From: Saccoglossus kowalevskii
Lineage: Eukaryota; Hemichordata; Enteropneusta; Harrimaniidae
DNA: 31,729 bases
Assembly: GCF_000003605.2 (NCBI RefSeq)
Contig: NW_003106593.1
Coordinates: 59,800-91,528, forward strand
Reading direction: 5' to 3'
The notes under the pieces are model-generated. The model did no database searches and was not told the origin of the DNA. It was given only the letters and a program-made list of their open reading frames with translations. Of this stretch, positions 1 through 24,500 are shown piece after piece; position 1 is the stretch's first letter, and each line of letters begins with the position of its first letter. A program made the translations under genes and the position numbers.

Positions 1-25
1 GTCACTCATTTTACCGTGCTCCAAC

Positions 26-415
26 CAATGCCTAGTGATATTCTAGTATTATCTCATTACCTATATAAATTTATGCAAACATGACACACTATGGGATGTC
101 ATAAACATCTATGTGACATTCCACTTGATATATGCCTAGGTACAGTGCTAGTAATATCTCATTACCTATATAAATTTATGCAAACACCACACAGTATGGG
201 ATGTCATAAACATCTAAGTGACATTCCACTTGATATATGCCTAGGTATAGTGCTAGTAACATCTCATTACCTATTCAGATTTATGCAAACATTACACACA
301 CTATGGGATGTCATAAACATCTATGTGACATTCCACTCACTATATGCCTAAGAACAGTGCTAGTAATATCTCATTACATATCTCAGCACATATGCTTTGG
401 GATGTCGTAAATCTT
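26..415. repeat. 105-bp tandem repeat, about 3.5 copies
   Basis: The landmark atctcattac recurs at 51, 156, 261 and about 368, giving a period of 105-107 bp. Each unit also contains tatgggatgtcataaacat and tgacattccac. Copies are roughly 90% alike. The array may continue beyond the left edge in degenerate form. An open frame through it is a by-product of the repeat. Confidence 0.92.
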
Positions 416-1172
416 CTTGAAGGAAATATAACTGAATAAAGATAAAAAAAAACAATCATATTTAAGATTCTTTTGATAATTTGAATTGCATTTCTCAAGA
501 AATATCCAGTCATTTAGTTATCAAATCAATTTCCCCAGCTTCGTCATGTCCACGTTTGAAGGCTGATTATGTACATGTACTCACTGGTATATACGTTATT
601 TTTATTAGAAGATGCTTTGATCAGACATGCTACATGAAAAATATGAAGTTAAAGCATTCATGAAACACACATGTCCCAAATTGTGGCTGTTTTTGCTGAA
701 AATCAAAGATGGCAGCAAAACCATATGACCCCCCCAAATTCTCAAGCTTTAATGTGCTTTACACATAGATGATAAAAAACAAGATAACAATTCAAAAGTC
801 AGGTAATCCAAGTCACATTAAGATTTATCATTATAGAAAATATCAGATCATTCTATTCAGATCACTCAGGACAGCTTGATGAAAAAACTGTGGAAGAAGA
901 AGAAGAAAGAAAAACCTGTAGAAAAACAAAAGGGCCAAAACTGACTTGGACTCTAATAAATGCATTTAACAGCATGCACACTAATTCCGAAATTTGTGTT
1001 GATGTTTATTATCATTTTTTTTCTCATGTCAATGTGTACTAATAAGTAACTGTTTCCAATATCATGTGTATTAAAATAATAGTTAATGCTAATCTTTACT
1101 TCAATTCCAAAACAATTTAGAATTTTAACTTGTAATAAGTTTAATATAATTCATTGTTTTTTCTTTGTGCAG
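416..1172 (+). other. CPOX intron upstream of first visible exon
   Basis: AT-rich sequence with short homopolymer and purine tracts (for example gaagaagaagaaga near 893). I looked for a presequence exon with an ATG, basic residues and a phase-1 donor and saw no convincing one. The true first exon is probably left of the window. Confidence 0.5.
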
Positions 1173-12865
<11,693 letters not shown>

Positions 12866-13020
12866 AACTAATTTTACAGTATATTTATAATATTATGCAG
12901 ATTTACTTCTGAACACTCTTCTTTGAATACATCTAAGGTTGTCAGTTTTATTATTTGGTTGGTACATCAAATGAACTTTCTTCTTAAAAGTCACATTATA
13001 CTAAATATTTTATTACATTA
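12866..13020 (+). other. Proximal CPOX 3' UTR
   Basis: AT-rich sequence following the stop. attaaa at 13020-13025, at the MITE edge, and AATAAA at 14351-14356 are the visible poly(A) signal candidates; I cannot choose between them. Confidence 0.4.
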
Positions 13021-13152
13021 TTAAAGCGCGGTGGTCATCGCGCAGCGCGTGTTCGAATTTCATGTAAATAACAATGTATTTTACATGCGTTGTGTACGTT
13101 GCTATGAGTCCCATATTGAACAGGACGCGGCGCGACGACTACCGGCCTTTAA
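13021..13152 (+). mobile_element. TTAAAG-ended MITE, copy A (132 bp)
   Basis: Starts TTAAAGCGCGGTGGTCATCG; the reverse complement of the end is TTAAAGGCCGGTAGTCGTCG. The terminal inverted repeat is about 27 bp, and the inside is CpG-rich. It is about 90% identical to the reverse complement of 25699-25831. Confidence 0.88.
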
Positions 13153-13425
13153 AACATATAAAACTGCAAGACAACGAGGTAGTAAAGCATAGCTACTAAC
13201 TCTATGCATACATTATGGTCATTAGTTGCAGACACTGTCATATTTCATGAAGTAGTTTGCTTATTTACGACCAAAGTAGTTTGTTTGTTTATACAAACCA
13301 GTATGTTGATAAAATGTTCAAAACTTTTGATAAAAATGTGTTAAAAATAATATAAACTATAGATTTTTTTCGAAAATCCACATGGAAATTGCTGAAAATT
13401 ATAGAAAATTTGGTGGGAAAATTTA

Positions 13426-13444
13426 TGTGTGTGTGTGTGTGTAT
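13426..13444. repeat. Short (GT)n microsatellite
   Basis: About eight GT units followed by gtatatt. Too short to be distinctive. Confidence 0.8.
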
Positions 13445-13747
13445 ATTAAGGTATTGCCAACCCAGTGTTTTGGTGTGCAATAATAGTGTCAGGAATTGTG
13501 AAATGTCTCCTTTGTAGTTACCTCCCATTATCATACACTGAAACTGTATTCTGTGTAAAATGAAAACCTATCTAAACCAAACTCTGTTTTCCATCTTTAT
13601 AAATGTCTATCAATTGGACACCTGTAAAACAAAGCTTTCTCTGTCACATAAGAGTTTGGTTTTATTGTATTTTTCAAAAGTGTATGCTTCACAAAATGTA
13701 CTTAATATCTTCTTTTTGATATTTAATCCTGTCGGCCATTTTGTAAG

Positions 13748-13957
13748 TACTGTAAAATACATTATTTTCACTTGAAATTAATTTTCGCTATTTTCGCTGA
13801 AGGAATGTTTCAGTGAAAATAAAATTCAGCGAATATACCTTTTTTCCTGTATTTTACATTCAACTGGTCAGAAATTGGGGAAATAAATTCCATACAAAAC
13901 ACCCCAAATGTCTTTTCAGTGAAAATTATTGCAGCTAAAATAAAGTATTCTACAGTA
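13748..13957. mobile_element. TACTGTA-ended MITE, copy 2 (210 bp)
   Basis: TACTGTAAAATACATTATTT at the left and CTACAGTA at the right. It aligns over its whole length with 1316-1527 (shared gaattaattttcgctatttt, gcgaatatac, ttttttcct, ttccata, aaataaagtatt). Confidence 0.88.
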
Positions 13958-15142
13958 TTTGGATACAAACTTTGTTTGAGATAACCCTATGGGGCCATTG
14001 GATAAAAAGTTTGCACTAGTTTCCAGCAAGCCTGGAATTTATTTTAGTCAGTGTTAATGAACTAGAGGACTGGCATACAACAAAGTTTTTTCATAGAAGC
14101 TTTTGGAATGTGAAATAGGTATGTGGAAATGCAGAATTTCCTGTCAAAAGTAGCAACTAGTGGTAATAATGATCCAACCTAAATATGTCTAGCTACAAAT
14201 ACATAAATGTCTTTTTCTCAAAGCAAAGATTTAACTGATATTATTTGTTGGCACTTTTTAGGGAAAGAAAGTTTTGATTGGATACATGTTTAGACATACA
14301 CCTATACCAGGTCTGTTGGAATGGTTCTATTTCTATTTCATTCGATGTACAATAAAACATTTATGTTCAAGCAATTTTAAGTGTACTTTCCTCTTTTAAT
14401 GTGAGCTCCATTAAAGGCACAACATCAGTGTTGTGAGCCACTATTGTATTGTTGCAGAAAGGGGGCATCTGTGTGTTTAAAACAAAAATGCTACCATAAT
14501 TTATTTGGTACGGACTATAATTTGCATAATCCAAAATGACAGCCATATTGACCTGCAGTGGAAAAGTCAATTATTTAGTGTTATGGCAGACTCTGCTTAT
14601 TTTTTTCTTATACAAGTTTTATAGCACATTTTCAACATAGTTACATTACCCATATGTTCATAAACACGACTGTATATATTATTTTCCTTGCTTCAGTGCC
14701 TCAAGCCGTGGGAATTAGGGAAAATGGGTAAACTCTACACAATCCTCACTAGAAACAACCCTACAAGCATATAAGTATATTACCTAAAATGGTCTTTATA
14801 TAGAACAGTTGTATGTCTTATTTCAAATGATGTAACATTGATACAATTATGATGCATGTTTGAAATGTTCTAAGTTATTAAACTTCATATTGTACAGTAC
14901 TAAAACAGATTTAATCAATAACTATGTGCAGCAAGGGTATTAAAAGTAATTAAAAATGTTGGTTAATAAAGCTTTGCTTTTTTGAGATGAACAGTGTGAA
15001 AACAATCTGATCCACAGAATTGAAACTAAACTAGCTAGGGATGATATAACAAATGGAATTAATGTGCTTGCACATGTGCACTCTGTGTAGCATCTATTAA
15101 TACCTATGATATTCCAATTGTCATTTGAGTTAAGTGGTTTTT
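13958..15142. other. Intergenic or distal CPOX 3' region
   Basis: AT-rich. It holds AATAAA at 14351-14356 with a downstream gtgt-rich stretch, and a short cacaacatcagtgttgtg hairpin near 14421. An acceptor-like ctttttag at 14261 precedes a 42-codon open stretch that I do not recognise. No gene called. Confidence 0.4.
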
Positions 15143-16832
15143 AGCTCCGCTGTCAACTTTGTTGAGCAGAGTTTAACATATGAGTGATTGTCCGTTGTCG
15201 TCCATCGTCGTCTGTGTCAATGTTTTACTTTTTCGACTTCTTCTTGAAAACTACAATCCTGAATGCTTTGATACTTGGTGTATATGTACCTTGGGTAGAC
15301 CTCTCTCAGATTTGTTCATTTCATGATGATATCTTCAATTCAATTTTGGTGAATATTTTTGTAATTTCTGGTAAAAAGTGATATTTTCGACTTCTTGTTA
15401 AAAACCGCAAGTCCAATTGCTTTGATATTACATATATAGGTACTACATGTGGACCTCTCTCAGATTTGTTCATTTTGTAATGATATCTTTAATTCTCTAA
15501 TTTTGGTGAATATTTTTGTAATTTTTGGTAAAAAGTGATATTTTCGACTTCTTGTTGAAAACCGCAAGTCCAATTGCTTTGATGTTACATATATAGGTAC
15601 TACATGTGGACCTCTCTCAGATTTGTTCATTTTGTAATGATATCTTTAATTCTCTAATTTTGGTGAATATTTTTGGTAAAAAGTGATATTTTCGACTTCT
15701 TGTTAAAAACCGCAAGTCCAATTGCTTTGATGTTACATATATAGGTACTACATGTGGACCTCTCTCAGATTTTTTTCATTTTGTAATGATATCTTCAATT
15801 CTCTAATTTTGGTGAATATTTTTGTAATTTTTGGTAAAAAGTGATATTTTCGACTTCTTGTTAAAAACAGCAAGTCCAATTGCTTTGATAATACATATAT
15901 AGGTACTACATGTGGACCTCTTTCAGATTTGTTCATTTTGTAATTAAATCTTCAATTCTCTTTTTGTGGTGAATATTTTTGTCATTTTTGGTAAAAAGTG
16001 ATATTTTCGACTTCTTGTTGAAAACCACAAGTCCAATTGCTTTGATATTACATATATAGGTACTACATGTGGACCTCTCTCAGATTTGTTCATTTTGTAA
16101 TGATATCTTTAATTCTCTAATTTGGGTGAATATTTTTGTCATTTTTGGTACAAAGTGATATTTTCGATTTTTTTTAAAAAAAACGCAAGTCCAATTGCTT
16201 TGATATTACATATATAGGTACTACATGTGGACCTCTCTCTCAGATTTGTTCATTTCATGATGATATCTTCAATTCTCTAATTTTGGTGAATGTTTTTGGT
16301 AAAAAGTGATATTTTCGACTTCTTGTTAAAAACCACCAGTCCAATTGCTTTGATATTACATATATAGGTACTACATGTGGACCTCTCTCAGATTTGTTCA
16401 TTTTGTAATGATATCTTCAATTCTCTAATTTTGGTGAATATTTTTGGTAAAAAATGATATTTTCGACTTCTTGTTAAAAACCGCAAGTCCAATTTCTTTG
16501 ATGTTACATATATAGGTACTACATGTGGACCTCTCTCAGATTTGTTCATTTTGTAATGAAATCTTCAATTCTCTAATTTTGGTGGATATTTTTGTAATTT
16601 TTGGTAAAAAGTGATATTTTCGACTTCTTGTTAAAAACCAAAAGTTCTAATTTTAGTGAATATTTTTTTAATTTTTGGTAAAAATTGATATTTTTGAATT
16701 CTTGTTGAAAACAGCAAGTCCTGTTGCTTTGATACTATACATATTGTTCATTTTCTAATGATATCTTCTGTTCTTTAATTGCATTGTGCATTGCTAACAG
16801 TGGAGCTATCCAAGCCGACAGGCTGCTTGTTT
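15143..16832 (+). mobile_element. Pearl/Helentron-like element, long copy
   Basis: Left end agctccgctgtc is inverted near the right end (aacagtggagctat), followed by an agccgacaggct hairpin and cttgttt. The middle is a tandem array of about nine core repeats, 148-158 bp each. Landmark ttttcgacttcttg recurs at about 15387, 15543, 15691, 15849, 16006, 16163, 16314, 16462 and 16619. Subterminal inverted repeats, a 3' hairpin and a core array of about 155 bp are the layout described for pearl elements of bivalves and Helentron-associated elements. The family call is inference. Confidence 0.7.
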
Positions 16833-16928
16833 AAATATATGTTGGAAAATTAGCTGATTTATGCAAATTGGGAATTAATATGCACACATTTCAATTCTGA
16901 ACTAACTAAGTAATCACATTGTTTTTAG

Positions 16929-17044
16929 GTATCAGGGGAGAAATTATGCACACACACAGAGGTTAGATGCAAAGACACCAACTGTGTGCTTCGGAAGCTG
17001 AAGTTAAAAAAACACACTGATGTTATGAGAGAAGAATGTAGTTA
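16929..17044 (+). other. Candidate terminal exon, unrecognised
   Basis: Acceptor cattgtttttag precedes 38 open codons (VSGEKLCTHTEVRC... to MREECS) ending in TAA at 17042-17044. An AATAAA signal follows at 17109-17114. No upstream partner exon was found, and an open run of this length is not rare by chance. Could be the 3' end of an unseen gene or nothing. Confidence 0.15.
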
Positions 17045-17114
17045 ATTGTTGTACCCTTACCAAAAATGGCACAAAATGTCTTTGCGAACTGCCTTCAATT
17101 GTCGAATCAATAAA

Positions 17115-18448
17115 TTTGTATAAATAGTTTCCAGCGCAACCATATCATTTTCCTGTCTTCAACAGGGATATAAGAGAAACAAAACATACTGCGTGCTTTA
17201 ACCCCAAAACAAGTATATTATGATGTAGATGGGAATCTGGGAAAGAATGTATTATTGTGATGCTGTTATCGAGCCTTGGACAGTGACAATGCATACATGC
17301 TAAAAATCTTCTTTATAAAAATACGAAATGCAAATTTTTATAAAATTAAGACATAATAACACTTAATACTTATTAAACGTTTTTTTAATACAAAATAATG
17401 CAACAACAGAACATTTTCTACTGAATATTTTTATAGCCCTGTTGTATTATTGGAAGTAGTAGTATATTAGAAACGATTTGCATTCCTGGTAGTTGAGGAT
17501 TGTTGATAGCATTAAATCGATACCACAATGTTGATCACAAGTGACGCAAGTTTGTTGTACAGTACAATGATGAATAAAATGTACTTGAAGTGTTGAAGAT
17601 ATAAATACAATATAAATGCTTTAATTAGTTTATGCCGCTGGTATAGTCCTAGTCACAGAAGGAGCAGTGTATGGAAATATAAGTATAAATGTTCACACAA
17701 ACAAAACTTGTCAAGACAAAATACCAGTCACCGTGGCACATATTTTGTGTAGAATTAAACACCATACTGTATGACAGACACTTTGTTTTTCTAATATCTA
17801 AATAAAAGTATCTCAAAAAGAATGATAAAAACCGTTGAAGGATAAAAAATATATCAATAATAATAGTATAAAAGTTCAAATACCCATATTCATATTTTTT
17901 TGCATTTTTTACAGCAAAAGGCTTGTCTACATTTTTCAAAGAAATACGTTATTTACAAAAATAATAGTTTTATAAATATTCTTAACATATTTTCACGCAA
18001 TATGATATTGAATGTTCCATTTTAAGTATAGCATTTTTTCCTACATTTTATCTGTTGCACCCATCATGCAAAGATCATCTGGGATATGTATGCAACTGAT
18101 GTGGAAATATCAATTGTCAGTAATCTATCCGATTCACCAACGTTTATGGATAACTGAAGAACAGTTATCGAATTCTAGTAACAGAAGGATTATGTCAACA
18201 CTTCCGTAAAAAACATATTTTTAACTGAATCTTACATCCAGGTTTGCTAGTTTATGACAAACAAGTCATTTTCAACCTAGTTATTTTCATAGTTTGTTTA
18301 GAATATTGTGTTACATGTCACGCCTGGGAGAGTGACTGTTTTGGTAAACTGTATTACTCATCTATTTTTGAGTATCACACACAAAAGTTGTTTTGTGTTC
18401 ACAAGAAAGAATTGATCCCACATTCTTCTCAAAAACAGTAATGTTGGA
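17115..18448. other. Intergenic sequence and NOTUM 3' UTR
   Basis: Very AT-rich, no repeat recognised. On the minus strand the only nearby poly(A)-like signal noted is ATTAAA at 17620-17625, which would give a NOTUM 3' UTR of about 0.8 kb. Weak. Confidence 0.35.
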
Positions 18449-18561
18449 TCAACCTTCCATCATCATTGCCATCGTTTGAGCATCCAGTCCCAGAAGTTTG
18501 GCCAATCCAGACAGATCAAATCCCATCAGTTTTAAAAATGGTAGAAACTCCATTTCCTCGT
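18449..18561 (-). CDS. NOTUM: NOTUM terminal coding exon
   Basis: Reads EEMEFLPFLKLMGFDLSGLA, then LLGLDAQTMAMMMEG and TGA (18449-18451). It corresponds to the human C-terminal QFLMHMGFDMQTVA region. Acceptor attttatttcag. Confidence 0.93.
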
Positions 18562-21500
18562 CTGAAATAAAATGAAAAGCAGTGATAATTGTTGATGCGA
18601 TATTGTTTGTTGAACAGAACAAAAAAATGTCATTTGTTTCATATGATACATCGTCCGAATCGCACGGTCCCGTGTCTTCGACCTATAGACCTCTACACGA
18701 TAGAGGCTTGGCCGAATAAACTTGAACCTTGGTTTGCGAAGATGCATATGATAAAATATTTCTCTAATGTACATCAAACAATAAGATTTAATCAGAAACA
18801 AAATTGGAGTACTAATTCCTTTTGCGTTTCGTGGGAAGCATGATGTTATACTGACATAAAGGCAGGGAAAATGTTGATCGTCTCACCTGTAAATGGGTTG
18901 ACAAGCTTGGGACACATTGGGTTACACTGTGGACAGGGTGCGTTATCTATGACATGGTGATGGCATCTGCTTTGGTGGACAGTATGTGCATGCGTCTCGT
19001 ATTCGTCAGATTCCTGTCGTTGTTTTCTTCCTTGAATACTTGCTGGGTGTACTGCAATAAACACAACACATATTATTAGTCCTAAATGGCTCAATAATCT
19101 GTCATATCATTTCAAACCACGGGGTGCACTGGGGTGCGGGACTGCAGTGCCAAGGCAGTGATCACGAGTTTGGTGCTCCTGTGTTGTTTGTTTACATATG
19201 TTCGTATTATTTATTTTCCTGTGAGACTAGACGTAATACTTTTCTATGTTGGACCTTTGGCGTGTATACAACGCATAGTAAGGAAAATGTACGTGACTGT
19301 AAGGGTTATTACACGTCTTTAAGTGCCCACACTCCGTGATTTGATGTATACATCACGATCGCTCCAAATCTTACCTTTAACAGTATGCATTTCCCACTCA
19401 TCTTTAACGTAATCTGTTTCTGAACTATCTACAACATAATAATTTTTACCACTTCCGATGTCATCGGTTACATCACTACCATAGTAAGAATAGGAAAGAG
19501 TGTCTCCAGGCTTGTCAGCTGTGTAGACCAGAGCAAGAAAGGAAAGATAGATTTTTTTTTCAGCGAAAGAATAGACAATTTGAAAATACTGAGCAGTAGA
19601 GAGAATCAAGTGAATATACAAGCAGAGAAACATACAGAACATTCAGAGACTTTCATGGAAGTGTGTAATATGGCGGTGGTAGATCTATTGTATCCAGTTT
19701 AATTACTAGTTATTAATTAGTTACTCTCTAACATGTGCGTATTTGTAGCAAACAATTTGAAGCGACATTAGCTGTAATTATCGATCTTTTTTCTTCATTT
19801 TTTGTTAACACTTTAATACCATTAGTGCCAATAACGACCCTCGTTGAAATGTAGGCACTGGAAGTATAGGATATATGCTATATATAAACGTTGTACGTTA
19901 AATCACTTGCAACTGGGGAAAATGGTCGCGGGGTCGCGTCCGGCTCTCCAGAAGGCGCCATCTATTGAAATCCAGTTTTGTCAAGTGAACCTCATGTATT
20001 ACGGTACAAGATGAAACTTTATATGGACCCTGGCCTAAATATCAAACACGTGGCAATCTTGGGGCTGTAATCCTCTCTGACGTTCTCTCACTGAACATTT
20101 TATGTGTTAATCTTTCTAATAGTGTGTACCCTGCACCACAATTGTTACGGTTCATATTACGTGATAGATTGTCTAAAACAACATTTCTTTGTGGCTAGGA
20201 ATGTGTTAAATAACAGCTATTGCGCTTTAATTGAATTGGACAAACAGAATTGCAAGTTTCCTCAACTATCAAGTGTCTCTCACCTATCATCTGGCGATCA
20301 TCAGAGTCTTCTGGAGCAGCATCTTCATTGTTTCTGAGTGAATGGTTAGATTCTTCGTTACTGTTCAACCAACACTCCAAGGCATTAGGTAGTGAGATGC
20401 CTTTTACATGCACATTTAACCATTGCCTAATGGGGAAATTGATAACACAAATATTTATATTCCATATTTCATAAAGCAGTGTAATAACTTTCTATTTTAA
20501 TGTACTAATTAATAACATATCCCGACAATCTGATTGGTCCGTTCAAGCAGAGAATCAAAAGAATACGCCAGTAATATGTTAGTGGTAAATATTGGTGGTA
20601 AATATTTATCAAATTATTATTATTTGAAATACTTTTATTAGTTTCAGATGTCGACTAAAATGCCAGTTTGATAAAAAGTCGTATATGTTTGAGACGTTAT
20701 TTTAAACTTTTCCGCACACACAAAATTGTTACACCCGTGTTTAGTGTCATTTATCACGGATTGTGCAACGTTGTGCGAATATGTAATTATGTTATCAATG
20801 TATCTCCGAAATATAGCGATGGTCTCAATAATAACTTTTTTTTTAATCGCAGTAGGGTAATCTAACAGTAATCGGTGTTCATCACATTCATTAAACTTCA
20901 TTTGCTCCTAGGGGCGGACCAAAGGCTGGAATCAAATGAAAGTTACTGCACTCTTTTAATAAATCTAATATTGTAGGGTCACTCATGAGATACTCTCGGC
21001 GCGACAAAAGCATTTCTTCATCTTTATAAGTTTTTTGAATCAAATCAGCCAATCAACGAGCACAGTGCACGACGACGTCATTTGAAAACGTTCCAATATT
21101 ATTCAATCGACTAATAGAAACCTGTCGTTTTAGTTTGAATTGTGAAATTTATAAATATTTACAAAGATGAAGCGAATGCCTTTGTTGCGTCGAGCATCTA
21201 CATCTTATGGGTTTTGATATCGTATTCACGGAGTGTGATAGAGAGATGAGAATAACGTTACGTGACTGAAGATTAATTGCAATTTTTTGGCCGATCGCAC
21301 TGGTTCTAGTTATTTTATTTTTAAAATATATGACTTTTATTTAAGTTGTAATTAAAATACATACATCTTATCTATGACTTTATGAGAGTAACAGGCTGGA
21401 GCAAACACCGCACTGCAAATAAAATATAAATAATCATTAATTTGACATAATTAATGACATACTCAAGAAATGTTTTGGTATAAGAAAATTAAGATAGTTG

Positions 21501-24500
21501 ATAGGCTAAGTTTAAAGTTAAATAAATGTTTTATTTTATACACTTACGATACGTTTTTCAGAGAGTGTCTGAGTTCTCTTCCTAACTGCTGCATATAATT
21601 CCAGTGTTCCAGTTTTGCTGGTGGGCCTGTCATGCCAACAACTAATTGTGCTTCATCATAAAGCCATTGGAATATAAATACTGGTGCTGTAATTAAGTGT
21701 ACAACAGACATTTAATAGAAAAATATATATATTCATATAAACGATAGTGAACATTCACATATTATAAATCGCCCAAGCCATAACTATTGTTCGTGATCAA
21801 GTAGTAAGTTTGTAAACAGTCGCGTATGTGTTCAATTTGACAGCGACGTGCGATAGAGAAAACAAACATAAATTTATAATATAAATAATGTATAATAATA
21901 TGTATTACTTATAACAATGGGCAAATAATACAATTTCCATCAGTACAAGCTAATTGGATTTCTTTCAATCTAGAAACGAAGTTACAGAACTGCAGTATAT
22001 GTGCTGTGCTGTGCTGTGCTGTGCTGTGCTGTGCTGTGTTGTGCTGTGATGTGATGTGATGTGATGTGACGTGACGTGACGTGCTGTGATGTGATGTGAT
22101 GTGACGTGACGTGACGTGACGCGACGCGACGAGACGCGATGCGATGCGATGTGATGTGATGTGAGTATACTTACTTTGCAGAGTTGGATAAATTCTGTAA
22201 CCAAAGAAACATTTCCACTGATCATTGTAGCTATATTCCTCACTGCATCGTGCTGGTACCTGGCCACTCCATAGTCTAGTGAGTAAGAGATATGATACAG
22301 ACTTAGACTGGAGTTTAGGTAACTATAGTGATACGGTATACCTGATAGCGTGTATCTCAAGCAGGCAAATATAAACTGATGATGTTTGTTTTCATTTTGT
22401 CAGTAAATGTCGCACTCACTTTATTCCTCTCTTTATGACCTCTGAGGGCGCACATGACAAAGTGTTTGTACATGGTTGAGCGCGATGCTGGACTGTATCA
22501 AGGAACCATCCCGAATCACATATACCCCGTACTACAGCGTTGCTACCAGCCGCTGACAACATATCCGACACGTAATCGAGATTTAACAGCACACCAGTAC
22601 CACCAGCACTGAAAGAAATTTCCTAGGATTAATTTTTACTCATGGGTTTCGTTTTCATTAAAACAGCGATAGTCTTCGCACAGTACGCATTTGAGTCTTG
22701 TTTTAAGCAAGCAACTTATTTTACACGCGCTGTATTAAAAAAAAAGTATAAAAATGACATTCATACTATAACAGAGGCGGCGGCACGAAATTGTGCATGA
22801 GGAGACGAGATCTGCTCACCAACCTCGCGCCAAATGCGTGACTTTACTAGGGGGTCCGGGCTGCTCCCCCTTAAAATGTTTGAAATCTAGACCCCCCAGA
22901 AACGCTATTTCCTGCATTTTGAGGGGAAAGTTTGCTGACACAAAGGGATTAGCTTAATTTTGTCGAGTAAATGTCAATTCGAATCTGTATTTGAATTGTC
23001 GCTAATTAATGCCAGAAGACCAAACCAACGCCAGGTTCCACAGACGACCCCGATCACCCCATTATCATTATTTAAACTTCGTCACATGAAGTGTTAGATC
23101 GTGTGGTCTCAGAACTTTAAAACAGCCAAAACTGCAATAATTAGTTTGAAAGACGTCAGCAAAAACCGAATATAAATAAACGAGTATACACATACCTGCT
23201 ACCAGCCAATAATATTTTATTTGCAACTAGAAGTCCCTGTGGTATCAATTCCCGGATTACTTCTTGTAAAATCAATGCGCCCATAAAAGCATAGCCACCT
23301 ATGAAAAATTAGTAAAAATAAAAATTAACACCAATAAAATATGTGTAGTTTATATTTATAATTTTTGACATATTTAGTCTAAAGCTGTTATTAACCACAG
23401 TTGTTCGTTATAAATATAATTGCCACAGAAAGGGTAAACAATGAAACATAATTAAAAAATTTACCTTGATCCGCCCGAGCCGTGCCACTCCAAACGTCAC
23501 TCGAACAATATGGAATAAACCTGTAATATAATCAACAACAATCATGCTAACTTCTCCAATATATATTGTGGTTTGACTATTACTAAAATGTTCTGTAGGG
23601 TAACAAGCTTGTCCAGTTAATCTGAAACTAAGTTTAGTCACCGAAAAGCCGTGTTTGTCACGTGACTCAACGCACGTGAAAAGAATATTTTGAATATTAT
23701 AGTACAATACTAATGAATAAATTACTTCAGTTCAATATTAATTATAATTGGTTGTTAAAACTCACACTTTATTTGCATTCCACCAATTAGGATTCTCTTC
23801 CGGGTCAGGTGACAGTAAACCGGAACCTGTTGAGTCAAGTAAAACCAGTAAAATTACAGTTTTATTAAACTATTCCAAAGAAGCGCGATTGCCGATGTAT
23901 ATCATCTTTAATTGTTCGATCTTTCAGTGAGCGTTGTTATAGTCACACGCATAACTGCCCCATCTGGCCCCTCCTCGCTAAATACATGCATCATAAGGTA
24001 TCACAATCTTGGTTACTGACCTGCTTTCTCTGGTGTCCATCTTGTTGAGCTCATAAGTCCCCGCATTGATTCCCAACGACTCTGACAACTATCGTCATCG
24101 AAACAATACCAACCACCTGAAATCAAAATAATCGAAGAATGTTAATCTTCGTGAGCGCCCTCTGGTGACAATTTGAATACTAGTATACGACGGAGCAAAG
24201 CGCCACCACAAGTGTGATACGAAACAACTCAACTGAAATTGTGAAATATGTTTGATAACTTACCTTCTAGAAATATTAGCCATCTTGTGCTGCCGTTTGA
24301 CGGATATAAATAATACCTAAAATATGATAAGATTAAATATCAGTTTCTAATTAACATTTACAAACCGTAGATCCTTTGCTGTGAGCCCAAACACGTCACA
24401 CCAGGTAAGTCGAGAGAGCGGACTGTGCATATTTTATTTCCATCACTGTAACTGCTGTTTTTTGGTGTTTTTACCTGTAAAATGTGTATGTGTTTTTTAA

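Noticed and set aside
91-351. 86-codon frame with two near-identical halves
   Set aside because: The duplication is the 105-bp satellite, whose length is a multiple of three, so one frame stays open. No domain seen.
14262-14400. Open stretch after an acceptor-like site (GKKVLIGYMFRHTPIPG...)
   Set aside because: Considered as an alternative CPOX or separate terminal exon because AATAAA overlaps it. CPOX already ends at 12865, and no donor was found to pair with it.
15748-15936. Minus-strand frame in the core-repeat array
   Set aside because: Artefact of the roughly 155-bp repeats; no recognisable protein.
22003-22164. CRISPR-like regular repeats
   Set aside because: Five-base period without spacers, in an animal intron; a simple-sequence array.
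21965-22360. 131-codon minus-strand frame rich in HITSHH/TAQHS
   Set aside because: It runs through the pentanucleotide array and overlaps the true NOTUM exon in another frame; repeat artefact.
23748-23930. Plus-strand 60-codon frame
   Set aside because: Opposite-strand shadow of the NOTUM exon at 23766-23826.
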